Assembly: GCF_036785885.1 (NCBI RefSeq) | Contig: NC_092312.1 | Coordinates: forward strand, 12,294,001 to 12,358,000 | Length of the DNA: 64,000 nt | Source: Coffea arabica | Taxonomy: Eukaryota > Streptophyta > Magnoliopsida > Gentianales > Rubiaceae | Reading direction: 5' to 3' | In this document: in pieces, positions 39,401-51,606 of the stretch | How positions within the stretch are numbered: position 1 is the stretch's first letter | Layout: each line of letters opens with the position of its first letter | Program-made: the position numbers and the translations under genes | Notes under the pieces: generated by a model | Databases searched by the model: none | What the model was told of the DNA's origin: nothing | The model's input: the letters and a program-made list of their open reading frames with translations, nothing else

Positions 39401-41019
39401 TCTATCTTCCAAGTTATGCAACCCTCGCTGAGCAGTTTTAAATAATGAAGCATATTTTTCCCCCCCCAGATCGTACATATAATGGCCAGATGGAGACAAA
39501 TATGCAGAGAAGCTTTGCACAAATTTATGCCACAGAGACACTCACAAATATATGGGCCAGCATCTTGCAATGCAATGTGTTACATTGTTTTCATTTAGCA
39601 GTATATCCATAACTTTTATAACAATAGATCCTTGGATGCCACCTCAAAGGAGAAATTTTTGGCTTTTCTTTAATACCTTGTGGATATGTGTGCATCATCT
39701 TATTCCCATTTTCAGATATACATATATACATATACATACAACCAACCATAAACATATGCAAAAATGCAGAACAAACATTGAGGCCAACCAATTCAGGAAA
39801 CAAATCCCCAAAGTATTGACAGACTTGACAACTGCAGCATAATCAAACCCACTGAAAAATGTCAGGCCTAATTGTTCCAATCAAAACCACATGCATATAA
39901 GGCTCCGTGTCCTTGCAAAATACTACATATCAGCAAGTCACACCAAAAATGCATAAGGATTCATACCAATGGGTGCCCCAAAGGCACCAGGAGGCAATTC
40001 ATCAAACTCCACGCCAAGAATTGGGCCATCTTCCCGTAATGGTTCTCCCAATTGTGCCTCTACACAAGCAATTACCCTGCGCTCCAATACAGTCCTAGGT
40101 GATTCAAAATATCTTATTGGCACCATTGGCATTTCATCCCCATTATCAAATTCGCTGGATCCTGACCCCGAACTTGACAAATGCTCACTACCGGGCTCAG
40201 CTATCATCATTTCATCCCGAGGTGAGTCCATCAAACCCCTTTTCCCAACTGAACCAGCGGCAGATCGCGGTTTCATTGCTGCCATTCCTGCTGCCTCCTT
40301 CTTGTCTTTCAATCTCCTGTGACAAAACCACATTTGCAACTGCCTGTCTGTTAAACCCAGCTTTTCCATTAGCACTGCTCTCGTCGCCTCTGATGGGTAA
40401 GTCTCATCTGCAGAGGCCAACAAATATAAGCAGCAAGCAACACCAATCCACAATTACAGAGTACAGCATCTATCCACTAACACCATAATTATACACCTCC
40501 CAACGCAAAGCAATTTCAAAATCCACCCCGAAGTTGACACACCTAAACACTCAATTTCAGAGCAAAGTACAAGTAACACGCTTAGAAACCAGAATTACCG
40601 TTCACTTCACAAAAAATTAGAAAATCTGAAAACTAAATCCACAAATTCACAGACACTCGATGAAGAAAAAGCAACCTTTATACACCTAGAGACACATAAA
40701 CACCAACGCTGGCATCTGTTCCTACGCATAACCATAATTACTACTACATAGATATCAAGAAATTTAACAACATTAACAACAAATCAAAGAAAAAAAAATT
40801 GAAGAATCAAAATCAAAGAAAAAAACACATTCAAACAAAAGGAAAATTGCAAAATTTCTGGAAACAAATAAACAAAAGAAACATACTTTCATAGGTTTTC
40901 TCGAGGACTTCCAATTGAAAAGGGGTCTTCATCTGACGTTTAGGCTTCTTCTGCCCCTCGGATGGACTCTGATTCAAATTCCTAATACTATTACCCTCTC
41001 CATCGGAACCCGCATCCAT
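30446..41019 (-). CDS. RLT: RINGLET-type homeobox-DDT protein (RLT1/RLT2-like), 1665 aa, 19 exons
   Basis: Plant partner of ISWI (CHR11/CHR17) remodellers, nuclear. Exons: 40887-41019, 39967-40407, 39255-39334, 38181-38474, 38002-38091, 37719-37883, 37411-37633, 37076-37176, 36398-36484, 36083-36235, 35830-35982, 35160-35369, 34639-35044, 34343-34524, 33725-34258, 32305-32931, 32080-32184, 31365-31628, 30446-31195; phases close. Homeodomain at about 25-83 (MKTPFQLEVLEKTYE; QLQMWFCHRRLKDKK), charged coiled coil at 317-475 (KKEMEKQDRERKKEELRMMR), DDT at about 500-565 (FADVLGLWPFTLDEFIQALH), HARE-HTH at about 641-710 (KFAAYHVLALEGSKGLNVLE), WHIM motifs at about 845-1085 (SVEERLNALVILVGIANEGN; PLGSDRRRNRYWLF). 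The C-terminus has basic stretches, then an acidic tail. RLT1 and RLT2 cannot be separated by eye. The two donors at 32080 and 31365 are least certain. Confidence 0.94.
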
Positions 41020-41590
41020 TGCCGCTCAACCAAAAAGAAACAAAACCCTAGAAATCAATCGGCCGTCTCCTCCAAAAAAAAAAAAAAAAACTAGGGCTAA
41101 TCCTAATCCTAATTCTTTATCCTTCTAAACAAAAATCTATACTTTTCTTGCTCTCTGAATCTAACAAGAGAGCGAAGGAAACAGGAAGAAGAAATCAGGG
41201 CGGAAATCAACCGAACCCATGAGATTGGGATGCATAAATATGGCAAGGATAACAACAACAAGAATAAAAATAAAAATTGCAAAATTGAAAAATAATCAAA
41301 ACGGCAGGAATAATATAAGGATAGAGATAGAAACAGGGACGGGTGGGATTGCGGAGAATAAAGAGAGAGAAACAACAAACGAAGATAATTATGAGCGAAG
41401 AATGAGATTGAAGAAAGAAAGAATATTACTACTCCTCCTTCTACTACTACTCCTTCTACTGCTTCTAATAATAAAAAAGTAAAATCACAATCAATACTAA
41501 AAAGAGAAGAGGAATAGTAATAGTTGAAGAAGGTATCGTTAACGTTGTAGGCATAGTTGTTGGTTCTAACGTTGTCTAGAACAAATTCCA
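41020..41590 (-). promoter_or_regulatory. 5' leader and proximal promoter of the RLT gene
   Basis: Contains AAACCCTAG (41043-41051), a telo-box-like motif frequent in plant leaders, and A18 followed by repeated CTAATC units (41075-41115). A purine-rich stretch on the transcript strand matches the CTTCTACTACTACTC repeats near 41440. The open frame 41109-41591 (-) is low-complexity leader sequence and is not called as a gene. Confidence 0.45.
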
Positions 41591-43052
41591 TTGCGTTATT
41601 TTGGGGGGGTTTTTAATTTCCAACTCAACTCGGTGGTGTTTTTTTTCCCTTTTCTTTTTATTGATGCGTGGGAAAGTTTTAACTTGGGATTGATTTTGGG
41701 TTTGGGGGGTTTTCTTAATTTGTTACTAGTATTTTTGGTAGTTTGCGTCTCGAACAATGCAAGCAAGAAGCGGCAAATAAGAAGGGCGCTGTGGTGTTTT
41801 TCTTTTTTCTTTTTTTTTTTTTTTGCTGTAAAATTAATTTTGATTGAATTGATTTGATTTGATTCATGTGGGGGGGGGGGCGCGGGGGGTTTGTCAGCGG
41901 GTGTTTTGGTTTTGGATTTTTTTATTTTTATTTTTTTTGCTTTTAGTTAATTTTTGGGGAATTTTTTTTTGTTGGGTGTGATGAGAAAATGGGAAAAGCT
42001 TTAAATATGTTTATTTTTTTTCTGGGTTTTTTGGTACTTTTGAGTTTCTTATTTTGACTTGCGTGATCTTTCGTTTCTTGGCGTCGAATCTGTTTTTAGT
42101 GGAAACGATCTGATTGAAGGGTGTGTGGTTTTTGTTTAAGTGGGCTCCACTCCCTTTTGGGCTGCCCTTGACTCAGTCCTGATCGGGCTGGTTCGATTGA
42201 CCCCAAATTGGGCTTCAATTGACCCTCCTGTTTTATGATGCTTTATTTGGTGTGCATTTTTCTTGTTTTTTTTTTTTATAAAAAAAATTACTATAACGAT
42301 TTAATATATTTGAAGTAAAAAGGTGATTGAAAAATATGTTCACGAAAAATATATTCTAAGCTTAGTAACTGTTGGATAGTTTATCATTTATACAAATTTA
42401 TTTGTTTGTATCATAAATACATTTTCAATTATTTTTTTATTCCAAATACATCACTAAAAAAAAATGATACAGTATTTTCTATCAAAAAATTATCCCAAAT
42501 AATCTCTTTTCCGAACACACTCCTGGATACTTGAAATGCTTGTCCCACAAAAGTCTTTTGCAAAAATTTTCTTGAAAATGTAACAAAATTCATCTGTTAC
42601 GAGGAGTCTGACCGTGTTGACCTTTAGAAGATGTCTACACAAAATTAATTTGAGGTGATATTTTTGGGACCATTGAGGTTATTTTTATAGGCATAACAAA
42701 TGTCAATCGACGTCAATGTGACTTTTTCATCAACAAATTCAATACTGAATTTCCTGGTGAGTTCCTTTTTCTACGGAGGCAGTCGAAGGATGAAGATGTG
42801 GAAGATTAATAATCAAGCAATTGGGATTCAGGACCAACACTCATTCAGAGGCAGAAAATAACTAGTATAATAATTTACTCATTCAGAGGCAGAAAATAAT
42901 TTATGCAATTCTCTAAAACATTTTACGAGAACATGTACTGTATCATGTGTCATTACGGAAGAGTTCTTCCTGCATGATTAGGGTATGCTTCATATTCATT
43001 TGTTAGAATTATTACAAATAAAAAATCTGGCCCACCCATTTTAATTTCCAAA
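41591..43052. other. Intergenic, homopolymer-rich region upstream of RLT
   Basis: T-rich and G-rich runs (for example 41871-41890) in 41800-42050; part of this recurs at 44618-44745. 42243-42505 includes copy 2 of the short dispersed repeat. The rest is AT-rich without coding signal. Confidence 0.4.
42246..42365 (-). repeat. Short dispersed repeat (MITE-like), copy 2 of 3
   Basis: Reads, in inverse orientation, the same ordered blocks as 4072-4195: a TTTGG...TGCATTTT end, TTATAAAAAAAATTACTATA, then GGTGATTGAAAAATATGTTC. A matching CCCAAATAA near 42498 suggests a longer element of about 260 bp with TTATTTGG ends (42243-42505). Confidence 0.5.
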
Positions 43053-44426
43053 TCCTTATACTATATAAGAATGAGTTTCGGACTTGAATTTCAACCGCAA
43101 GGATGGGGCTTTTTTGAAAATGTGTGAGTGTTTGAAGTGCAATTAGAGTATTGAATATGAGTCATTATAACTAATTTAGTTTTGTTGTAATTACTTGGAT
43201 GTCCTTTTAAACATTTAAAACTAGGGGTAAGTTTGATATGTGACATTGTTTGATATCCGATTAAATATTGGATACAACTGAATTCAGCTTGTGTTTTAGT
43301 GAAATTACATAAAAGCCCTTCTAATCATTTAATTGTATTAAGTCTTTTAATTTCTTAAAGTCTTTCTCATGCAAAGTTATGATATATAAATGTTAAGACA
43401 CAATTAATGTCAATTAGTAGAGAAGTTTGGTTTTTTGACCGTTATCATAGATGTTAATTCAGATGTTGTTACATTGGCTATTCTTCTTCCCTATTTTGCA
43501 ACACCTTTTTCAATGGATATGTTTTCTTTAATCAATTTACTTTTTGGTTGTAAAAAAACTGTAATATTGCAAGTTGTATGTGCAATAATTTTTTAGTATT
43601 TTAATTCAATTGCCCATGTTAAACAAGCTTGATAAGGAAGAGACCACATTTGTTAATTGTTATTTATGGTTTAAAATAAGTTTATCATCATAAATTTTCC
43701 CATTTATAGATTACATCTACTTCTTTTGTTGTTTTAACTATTAGTTAGGATAATTTTCAAATCGTTTGCTACTTTATTGACTATTCCATTTAGACAATTT
43801 TTCACTTCATCTGATTTGCCAATATGTTTAACTATCTACTTAAAGTTATTTGGCTACAAATCTAAAGCATGTACCTCATTACTTTTAATTATTTTTTTTA
43901 AATTGAGTGGATTGAGATGCTTTAGTACTTTTTTGACGTAATTATTCCTCTAAATTATCATGTTAGTTGTCGTATATCTTTGTAACTAACACAAAACTGA
44001 TATTTCGTGATTATAACCCCTATCGAGAAAGAGATGCTTTGCTATATATCCTAAATCATACAATAAATTATAATTAATTGCTTGCTCAATGTGAAAGCCT
44101 CATGATCATAAGAACCGAAATTCTACTAGCAATGATTTTTTCAAGTATGCTAATTGTTCAAATCTCACTTATATGATAAGATAATGTGGTGAATTGCCCT
44201 CATAGCGAGATCAAATTCAAACTAAATAACAAATTTTAATATCCCTAAAGTGCATGAGCAGATATAAATAGGTCTTTTATTATACTAGGTTAGATGCAAA
44301 GTAGTTGATCGTATCTTATAATTATGTTTTATTGCATATTATATTTTTTTAACTCAAAATGTAACTTATGATTTTTTAAATTTAATATCACATAATAAAA
44401 TTATCATACTTCAATTCTTATACTAG
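43053..44426 (+). mobile_element. Non-autonomous element (Helitron-like 5' end), left copy of an inverted pair
   Basis: Begins TCCTTATACTATATAAGAAT after an A and ends CTTATACTAG. The same sequence lies inverted at 49967-50770, with shared blocks such as AAAGCCCTTCTAATCATTTA and ACTAATTTAGTTTTGTTGTA. The TC...CTAG ends and TATACTATAT start suggest a Helitron, but the base after CTAG is A rather than T and no 3' hairpin is seen. This copy carries about 550 bases (43440-43960 region) missing from the other. Confidence 0.5.
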
Positions 44427-45329
44427 AAAACGCCAAATAATTATTATTAACCATCTTTAATTATAGGCATTAAACTCCCACGCGTGTGCTTTTCCCCCTA
44501 GTTCATACCTATATAATGGTAAGTAGTAATTGCATGGGCAATTACATGCCGATTAAGGCTCAACATATTGAAGAGTTAGTACTGAACTAAGCAGAAGATC
44601 AAAGTTTATCAGAAGCTAATTGATTTGATTCATGTGGGAGTTTTGCGAGTGCATGCTTTGGTTTTTGGTTTTTAACTATTTTTGGTGATTTGTTTTTTGG
44701 GGAATTTTGGCTTCTATGACATGAGAATGGGAAATTTTGAGAAACTTCCAAAAAAAAAAATTTTTGTACATATCTCAATTTCATTTTTTTTGGCTTATGA
44801 GATTTGTTTCTTCACATTTCAAAGCAATTTCTTGACCCCCTGTTGTCCTTTTTAGCATCCAAAGTCTATCCATGGTTGAAACAAGCACCATTAATTTAGG
44901 CAAGCTCCACTCTGGGAATTTTTGTGAAAAAATATAGTACAACACTTTTTTTTAGGATGCAAAGTCTATGAGTTAAAACAATAGTTGAGATCCGCATGAA
45001 AGGAATATTCTTCAAATGCCCATATAGTTCTTTCGTAGAAAAGAAGGCCTTGTACAAAATAGAACTCTATTAACATACAAATTCTGGCTTCCTTTCCGAG
45101 CTTGTCATCATAAGAGTTGGTAACAAGAGACAAAACGCATTATTCCCAGGTGATATCAAGTCAGCAATTGTCTGAACTCTAGATAAAAGATAATTGATTG
45201 GAAAACTAACTACGAACGATTGATGATTTCAGCTTTAGCAGTTTAGGTGAAAGAAGAAAATTATTCTACACCATCTTTTCTCCCATCTCCACATTCTTTG
45301 CTCCGCCGCTCCCTTTATGCCCGCTGCCC
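44427..45329. other. Intergenic region with a partial copy of RLT upstream sequence
   Basis: 44618-44745 resembles 41845-42000 (GATTTGATTCATGTGGG, then a TTTGGTTTTTGG-type stretch, TTTTGGGGAATTTT and ATGAGAA-ATGGGAAA). The remainder, up to the translocator stop codon, probably includes its 3' UTR. No coding signal. Confidence 0.4.
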
Positions 45330-48300
45330 TCAAGCTGCTTTTCCTTTCTGAACATTGCAAACAACGAATAAGCATAGATAAACAATTATGTGCTTCCAGT
45401 AACCTTATTTTGTTCATATTCTGTAACAACAAAAAAAATTTATTTTCTGACTCAATCATTGTCTCTCGTATTGACCTTGGAATCATGAACGACCAAAGTT
45501 GTGAACTAAAAGATATATCAAAAGTTGTGCCAGTAGGAAATCAATCTGCACTTTCTAGCATGTATGCACGTATGTTCATCCTACTGATGCCTATGTTTGA
45601 ATGGTACTGTTGGACTCACTCGTTTCTCTTCTTCCATCTGGGCCTTAATGTAGGAGTAAATCGCAACTCCAGTAATTGCAATTACAGTTCCAATACCAGT
45701 TTGTGTGGAAATCTTGTTACCTGCATTTACCCATCAAAGTTAAGTTTTGGCCATGACATTTACTTAAGAGGATCAAGTAAGGCCAAATTTGTGCTTATAA
45801 ATTACCAAAGACCAAGATTGTGAAACCAATCACAAATACACGTTTCAACACATTTCCAACTGCATGAGTGAGCGGTGCCACTCTCTCAAGGGTATTTGTT
45901 GCTATCTGGAAGTGAAAAAGAAAACCAAACAGTTATTCCTCATCAGAGAAAGGATAATCGTAATACAGAGCAGAAAATCAATGGTTTGCTACTTGCTAGC
46001 TTGGACAGCCCAAAATCAGAATTTATACCTGATTGTATAGGTGGTAAAACATTCCCACCCAAAAGAGATCTGAGATGAACTTTGTCAGTCCCACTTTGGC
46101 AATTGCATCACTAAACCCAGTCTTAACCAGCGTAGGCCCCTCAAGCTGTTAACAATATAACAGGGTGAAGGGGAGCAAGAAAAGGGGTATATATGATGAA
46201 ACAAATGCTTCCATTATTCTCTAGTTATAGATGAACTCACGATTATGGCTGGTGGTATGCAGCAAATAAGCGCAATGATGGAAATGTAGGCATACAAATT
46301 AGTACTGTCCATATCAGTCTGCAAAAAATGAAGCAGTTCTTATCAAACAACCCCAAGAAAAGAACACTAATTGGCTTCCTGCTTTACGAGCAAGTTGCCG
46401 TCTAAATTAGAGGCATAGCAAGAAACACAACCATAGCTTTCTTCGAATATATGCTCCTGTAGGTGAAGGAAATGTTAGAAATCATAGCACTGATGAACCC
46501 AGTCCAGTTGAAAGACAGCTCAGTCAGTGATGCCATTGACACACCTGCACCAAACCATAACTTAGATTTCAAGTGATAAGAAAAAGTTGCATAGCTCTAA
46601 CCTCATATCTTTGAATATTCCAAGTCAAGAGACGGAACAAATTAAAGATTCTAAGGACAATATGATCCATTCCTAACCCATTTCAGAGACTTTAGTACTC
46701 TCTACTGAATCCATTTGCCTTAGTGTAATCTGTAACATTGACTTGGTTGGGAAAGAAGTGATAGTTGACCATTAAACAGGTTCAATGACCAGAACAACTC
46801 ACACTAAACATCTGGCTTCCAAAGCACAGAATGACCATTCAAGTCAAGAGCAGGGCTTACCAAGGACAACTGGAGCCAATGACAGCCACAGCGTTAAGGG
46901 TATCTGTTGCCCAAGTACAAACTGAGAAGCAGCAGCATTGAAGAAAGGCTCAAGTGCTAAGACAAAATAAAACAAAACCGACAAAAAGAGATCAAAACAA
47001 AGAAATTCATTCAAGAAACAACTGAAAATCCCATGTAATATAATATGTGTTTAATATTAAATATCACCTTTAATGGTATGGGTAAAGGAGACAGCAACTG
47101 CTGCAAATGAAACATTGCTCGTTATGTGGCCTATTGCATGACAAATAGCAACAGGAATGAGGAGCTTCAGGAGGTTCGAGTCAATAGGCTGCAAGCACAG
47201 TGCAATACTTAATTATGAGAAAATTTGGAAGCAAAATTTACATTAAATTTATCTTCAATCAGTGGCAGCAAGTGTTCCATAATAAAAAATTTGAATGGAG
47301 ATTGTGATAATACAACCATCCATAAACATGATCAAACAGTGCAAGATGGAAGCAGATTAATGAACATATGATCAAACAGTGCAAGATGGAATACAAATTG
47401 TGAATGCATTCAATTATTTTTGTTCCTGATAGGCTATCAAGAGAAAATAGCATCTTCTGTGGCATAGTTCTTAAACAAGTAGTTACTAGTTAGAGACACC
47501 AATATATCAATTCAATCCGTAGTCTAGCTAATTATGCCAATAAGAGTTAATTGGTTAAAGGACAAATTTTGATGCATTAACGAAACTCTATTTTAGTTTA
47601 CACTTATCAACGTGAACCCAAAGATAAAATTTAAAACAAAAGACATGGGTAACGAGGACTTGTTTCCCATAAAAAAAATACGAAAACAACTAGAAATACC
47701 AAGAAATCACAGTAATTAAGGTTATAATCACAAATTCAATGAAATATACAAATATTATTGCTACTGTCAAAAAAATTACGAACCATATTACGTTCTTTCT
47801 ATGAATATTTACATAAAGTGAGTAAAAAAGAGAGAACTTTCTTGAAAATGAGGACCAGTATGAATTTGTGAGCGACCCCGGATATTAAAATTTTTTTTTT
47901 TTAAAAACAAGAGTAACTAACAGAAAGAGACCATAGACTAAATTTTTCAATGCCATTTATAGTACGACAATATCAAAAAAATTAAATCAAGTTACTGGCA
48001 ACAATTAATTTTTTTCTGGTCATAAATCAAAAACTTTAAACGGGTGGATCACTTACAGCTCTCTTAGGAAGTCCCACGCCCCAGCTCACCAAGCAGTACA
48101 CCACCCCAACAAACAAATGTATAACCGAGACGAAACTGGTTAATTAAAAAATGTTAATGCCCAAATTAAATTTTTTTTAAAAAAAAAAAAAGAAGAAGAA
48201 AAGAAAAGAAATAAAGAACTGCTAGATCAATTAAATTATGCAGAAAGTAACTATTGAATAACAAAGTAATTCAAGCTACAAAATACTACGTACTAAGGAT

Positions 48301-48929
48301 AAGGGAAGTAATTGTAGATCTTCTTGTTGAGAATATTGAATATCACGTTGAGGAGATACCTACAAAAGTCGAGGACAATTAAGCCATTTCACCAGGAGCA
48401 GTTGACAGTTAAAAAAATCACGGGCAGTTAGTTAAACATGCGCGGGCACTCCCGGCGCACGTTAGAGTAGCATACCACATGAAGAAGAAAAAACCGGTGA
48501 CAAGAGCCGGGTATTTCTGCAAGAATCCCACCTTAGCTTCCCTGTAGGCGGTAAAATCGGGTCAGAATAGAAGCAACTGGACGCAATTCGGGTCGGGTTA
48601 ACGGGTTTGGGGAAATATTATTAGGACAACGGACCTCACCCGCCGGAATCGCTGCCCTCGGCCGGAGAAGAAGCAGCAGTGCGACAAGGACGGAGGAGAG
48701 TCTCCCGTTTTGTCACCGGAGATAGTGCCGTCGCCGGCGAAGCTTCGAACAGAATACCTGGGCGGAGTTGTCTTCCCCAAACTAAGTTCCCGCCATCTGC
48801 AACTGCTCCGGTGGTGGGTCGAGTAGTGGGGAAGCAGGCGGCGACGGGGGAGGTAGTGGTGGTGGTGAGCCTCCGCAGCCGTGGAAGGCCGTGAATTGTG
48901 GTGGAGCCGGAGAGTACGCGAGACTCCAT
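45330..48929 (-). CDS. TPT: Chloroplast triose-phosphate/phosphate translocator (TPT), 414 aa, 12 exons
   Basis: Exchanges triose phosphate and 3-phosphoglycerate for phosphate across the inner chloroplast envelope, exporting fixed carbon by day. Exons: 48640-48929, 48476-48541, 48294-48359, 48057-48135, 47068-47188, 46861-46956, 46432-46544, 46241-46318, 46029-46145, 45806-45905, 45620-45720, 45330-45347; all phases close. Starts [20 protein letters not shown], the usual TPT start, with an S/T/R-rich transit peptide in exon 1. The mature part reads [60 protein letters not shown] and [19 protein letters not shown], the typical membrane helices with the conserved Lys and Arg of the carrier. 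It ends EEEKR|KGKAA, where the last exon is only 18 nt. This sequence pattern fits TPT better than PPT, GPT or XPT. Confidence 0.94.
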
Positions 48930-49807
48930 AACGTTTACAGTGAGAAAGAAAGAAAGAAAGAGAATGTATCCTTGTTGTCGAGTGATGGAAGATGATTAAT
49001 GAGAGTTTTTTGTGAGTTGAAGTGTGTAAGGAGGGGCGGGGTCTAACATGCGCCGATGGGGTGCTATTTCGCGCGGGGAGAAGATGGAAGATGAGCGACA
49101 CTTAAGTGGTTGCGGTCAGGTGACGAATGAGCGGTCCTCATAATTTGGATTTTCTCTTGGGCTTCAAAATTAAAATAGAATATTACTACAATAACAGCTG
49201 TCTTATTTTTATTGCTGTTTAAAGAACTTTTTTTTTCTATATATTAATAAAGTAGCCGGCTGCAGTTGTTTTTTAAAATCAATTGATTCTTTACGAGTAC
49301 TTTTCTTTATTTAAAGGATTACCCTATAATTTTTAGACTTGTGCTATACTAGTACCATTTGTATGCCTTTAGAGTTTTTTCAATGACTGTCAATTGAACA
49401 CTTGTTATTGTATTTAGTTCGCGTAAAGTTATTATATGAATGCATAGACTCAAATTCATTGTCTAGAATAGTATTTAAGCACTTTCCCTGTTTATTCAAA
49501 AAAAATTTCATAAGACTAAAAGCTTGAGACTTCTCTAAATGAGTAGCTATTTGGTACAAGTGAGAAGTTAAACCCTTCTTTTATTACTCTTTACTTCAAG
49601 ATTTTTGATTTTTTTTACCTGAAAATAAAGTTGTTATTTTCTCCCACATTACCATCTATTACAGAGACAAATGTATTTGGTTTAACGAATTATTGGAAGG
49701 ACAATTTTAGACTACAAATTTAGGAGCTGATTGTGAAAAGTGAATGTCATTATAGTCTGATGATGCTTTAGCAAGCTAAATAAATACACTTTGTCTTATA
49801 CTTGTTC
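48930..49807. promoter_or_regulatory. Upstream region of the TPT gene
   Basis: 5' leader with (GAAA)n (48944-48962), then a GC-richer segment to about 49120 and AT-rich sequence beyond. The frame 48598-49101 (-) extends the coding frame region in another phase and is not the start used. No specific light-response element is claimed. Confidence 0.35.
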
Positions 49808-49925
49808 TATTTTTCATGACCACATTTTTCAATTATTTTTCTATCTCACATGTATTAAATTGTTACAGTACATTTTTCTATAAAAATTTCAAAATATAGC
49901 AATTCAAACTAGACCAATTTTATTG
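49808..49925 (+). repeat. Short dispersed repeat (MITE-like), copy 3 of 3
   Basis: ACCACATTTTTCAATTATTT, TATCTCACATGTATTAAATT, TTTTTCTATAAAAATTTC and GCAATTCAAAC occur in the same order as at 4072-4195. Confidence 0.5.
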
Positions 49926-49966
49926 GCATAATCTTGTATAAGAAAGATACTCAATGAGCTCTAAAT

Positions 49967-50770
49967 GTAGTATAAGAATTGAAGTATAACAATTTTATTA
50001 TGTGATATTAAACAGAAAAATCATAAGTTACATATTAAGTTAAAAAGTATAATATGCAATGAAACAGAATTATAAGATACAACCAACTACTTTGCATCTA
50101 ATCTAATAAAATAAAAAACTTACTTATATGTGCTCATGCACTTTATGGATATTAAAATATATTGTTTAGTTTGAATTTGATCTTGATATATGGGCAATCC
50201 ACTACATTATCTTGTCATATAAGTGAGATTTGAACAATTAGCATACTTGAAGAAAATCATTGCTAGTGGAATTTCGCTTCTTGCAAATCAAATTATTGAA
50301 TTTATATTGATTTCAAGGACATATCATTACGAGACCTCCACATTGACCAATCAATCAATAATGATTTATTGTATAATTTATAATATACATTAATTGTGTC
50401 TTAATATTTATATATCATAAGTTTGCAAATAACTAATGAGAAAGGCTTTAGAAAATTAAGAGACTTTGATGTTAATACAATTAAATGATTAGAAGGGCTT
50501 TTATGTAATTTCACTAAAATACAAGTTGAATTTAGTTGTACCCAATGTTCAATTGGGCATTGAACGCTGGCATGTGTCAAATTTGCCCATAGGTTTAAAT
50601 ATCTAAAAGGACATCTAAGTAATTACAACAAAACTAAATTAGCGATAATGACTTGTATTCAATGCTCTAATTGCACTTCAAATACTCCCATATTCCCAAA
50701 ATAGCCACACCCTTGCGGTTGAAATTCAAAGAACATCTTTGCCTTAAACTCATTCTTATATAGTATAAGA
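49967..50770 (-). mobile_element. Non-autonomous element (Helitron-like 5' end), right copy of an inverted pair
   Basis: On the minus strand it starts TCTTATACTATATAAGAATG (after T) and ends CTTATACTA(C). It matches 43053-44426 in inverse orientation over most of its length but lacks the middle ~550 bases. The final G of CTAG is replaced. No coding. Confidence 0.5.
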
Positions 50771-50955
50771 AAATATGCATAATTTGGTAAAAATCATTGT
50801 ATTTTTCAAACAATCCTACTTAAAACTCAAGAAACATATGTGGTGATTTAGCTTTCTAAATTTAGTCAGAATGCAAGTGGTGGTCGATGATTTAGGAATA
50901 TATCTTTCATACAAAGTTAAAAATAAAAAAAAATACCGAGCAATAAATCTTTAAG

Positions 50956-51131
50956 GGGATAATTTCACAAATCTCCCCTGAGATATATGACAATTGCGGA
51001 TAGTATCACCACGTTTAAAAAATTACACCTACCTCCCTTCATGATGTAAGATGACAAAAGTAACTTAATGACTTACTCAAATTAACACGTCTATGAAGTG
51101 ATGCAATATTAAAAATAAAGTTAACAAATTG

Positions 51132-51166
<35 letters not shown>

Positions 51167-51606
51167 TAAAGAAGAGCAAGAGTGATAGATCCTTTCTTGT
51201 TCTAACCACTCAAATCACCTAAATCCAATATTACATAATATTGCATTAATTTGGAAAAGAATTGTAAATTCCTACAAAATTGGGGTTACTTACTCAATTG
51301 GTACACAATATATTTTTTGGTTCAACCATGTGAATGTTTTTTTCATCTAAAGGAAGAGATATGAATTTCATAGATAATTTTCTTAAAGTATGTAGCAATA
51401 TATCAAGTTCAAAATTACACAAGAATTTTATTTATAAGGGGAAAAATTGCCTAAGGCCTATATAGGATTATCAATGAGGATATTTTGCTTACATCAGCAA
51501 AGTTAACCCAACCTATTTTTTAAGGGAGGTTTATTTGATATTTTATATCTAGAGGGTACTCTCTGTAATCTTTGTAAACCATAGGGGAGGTTTGTGAAAT
51601 TATCCC
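50956..51606. mobile_element. MITE-like element with 25-bp inverted termini (651 bp)
   Basis: Left end GGGATAATTTCACAAATCTC and right end (inverse) GGGATAATTTCACAAACCTC, followed by CCC in both. The interior has a (GA)n run and no coding. No convincing target duplication was found, so the superfamily is open. Confidence 0.6.
51135..51163. repeat. (GA)n microsatellite
   Basis: About 14 GA units inside the 50956-51606 element. Confidence 0.85.

Noticed and set aside
41109-41591. 160-residue minus-strand open frame upstream of RLT
   Set aside because: Low-complexity L/F/S/Y stretch from CT-rich leader sequence, with no domain.
45317-45823. 168-residue plus-strand open frame
   Set aside because: Antisense to the last TPT exons and introns.
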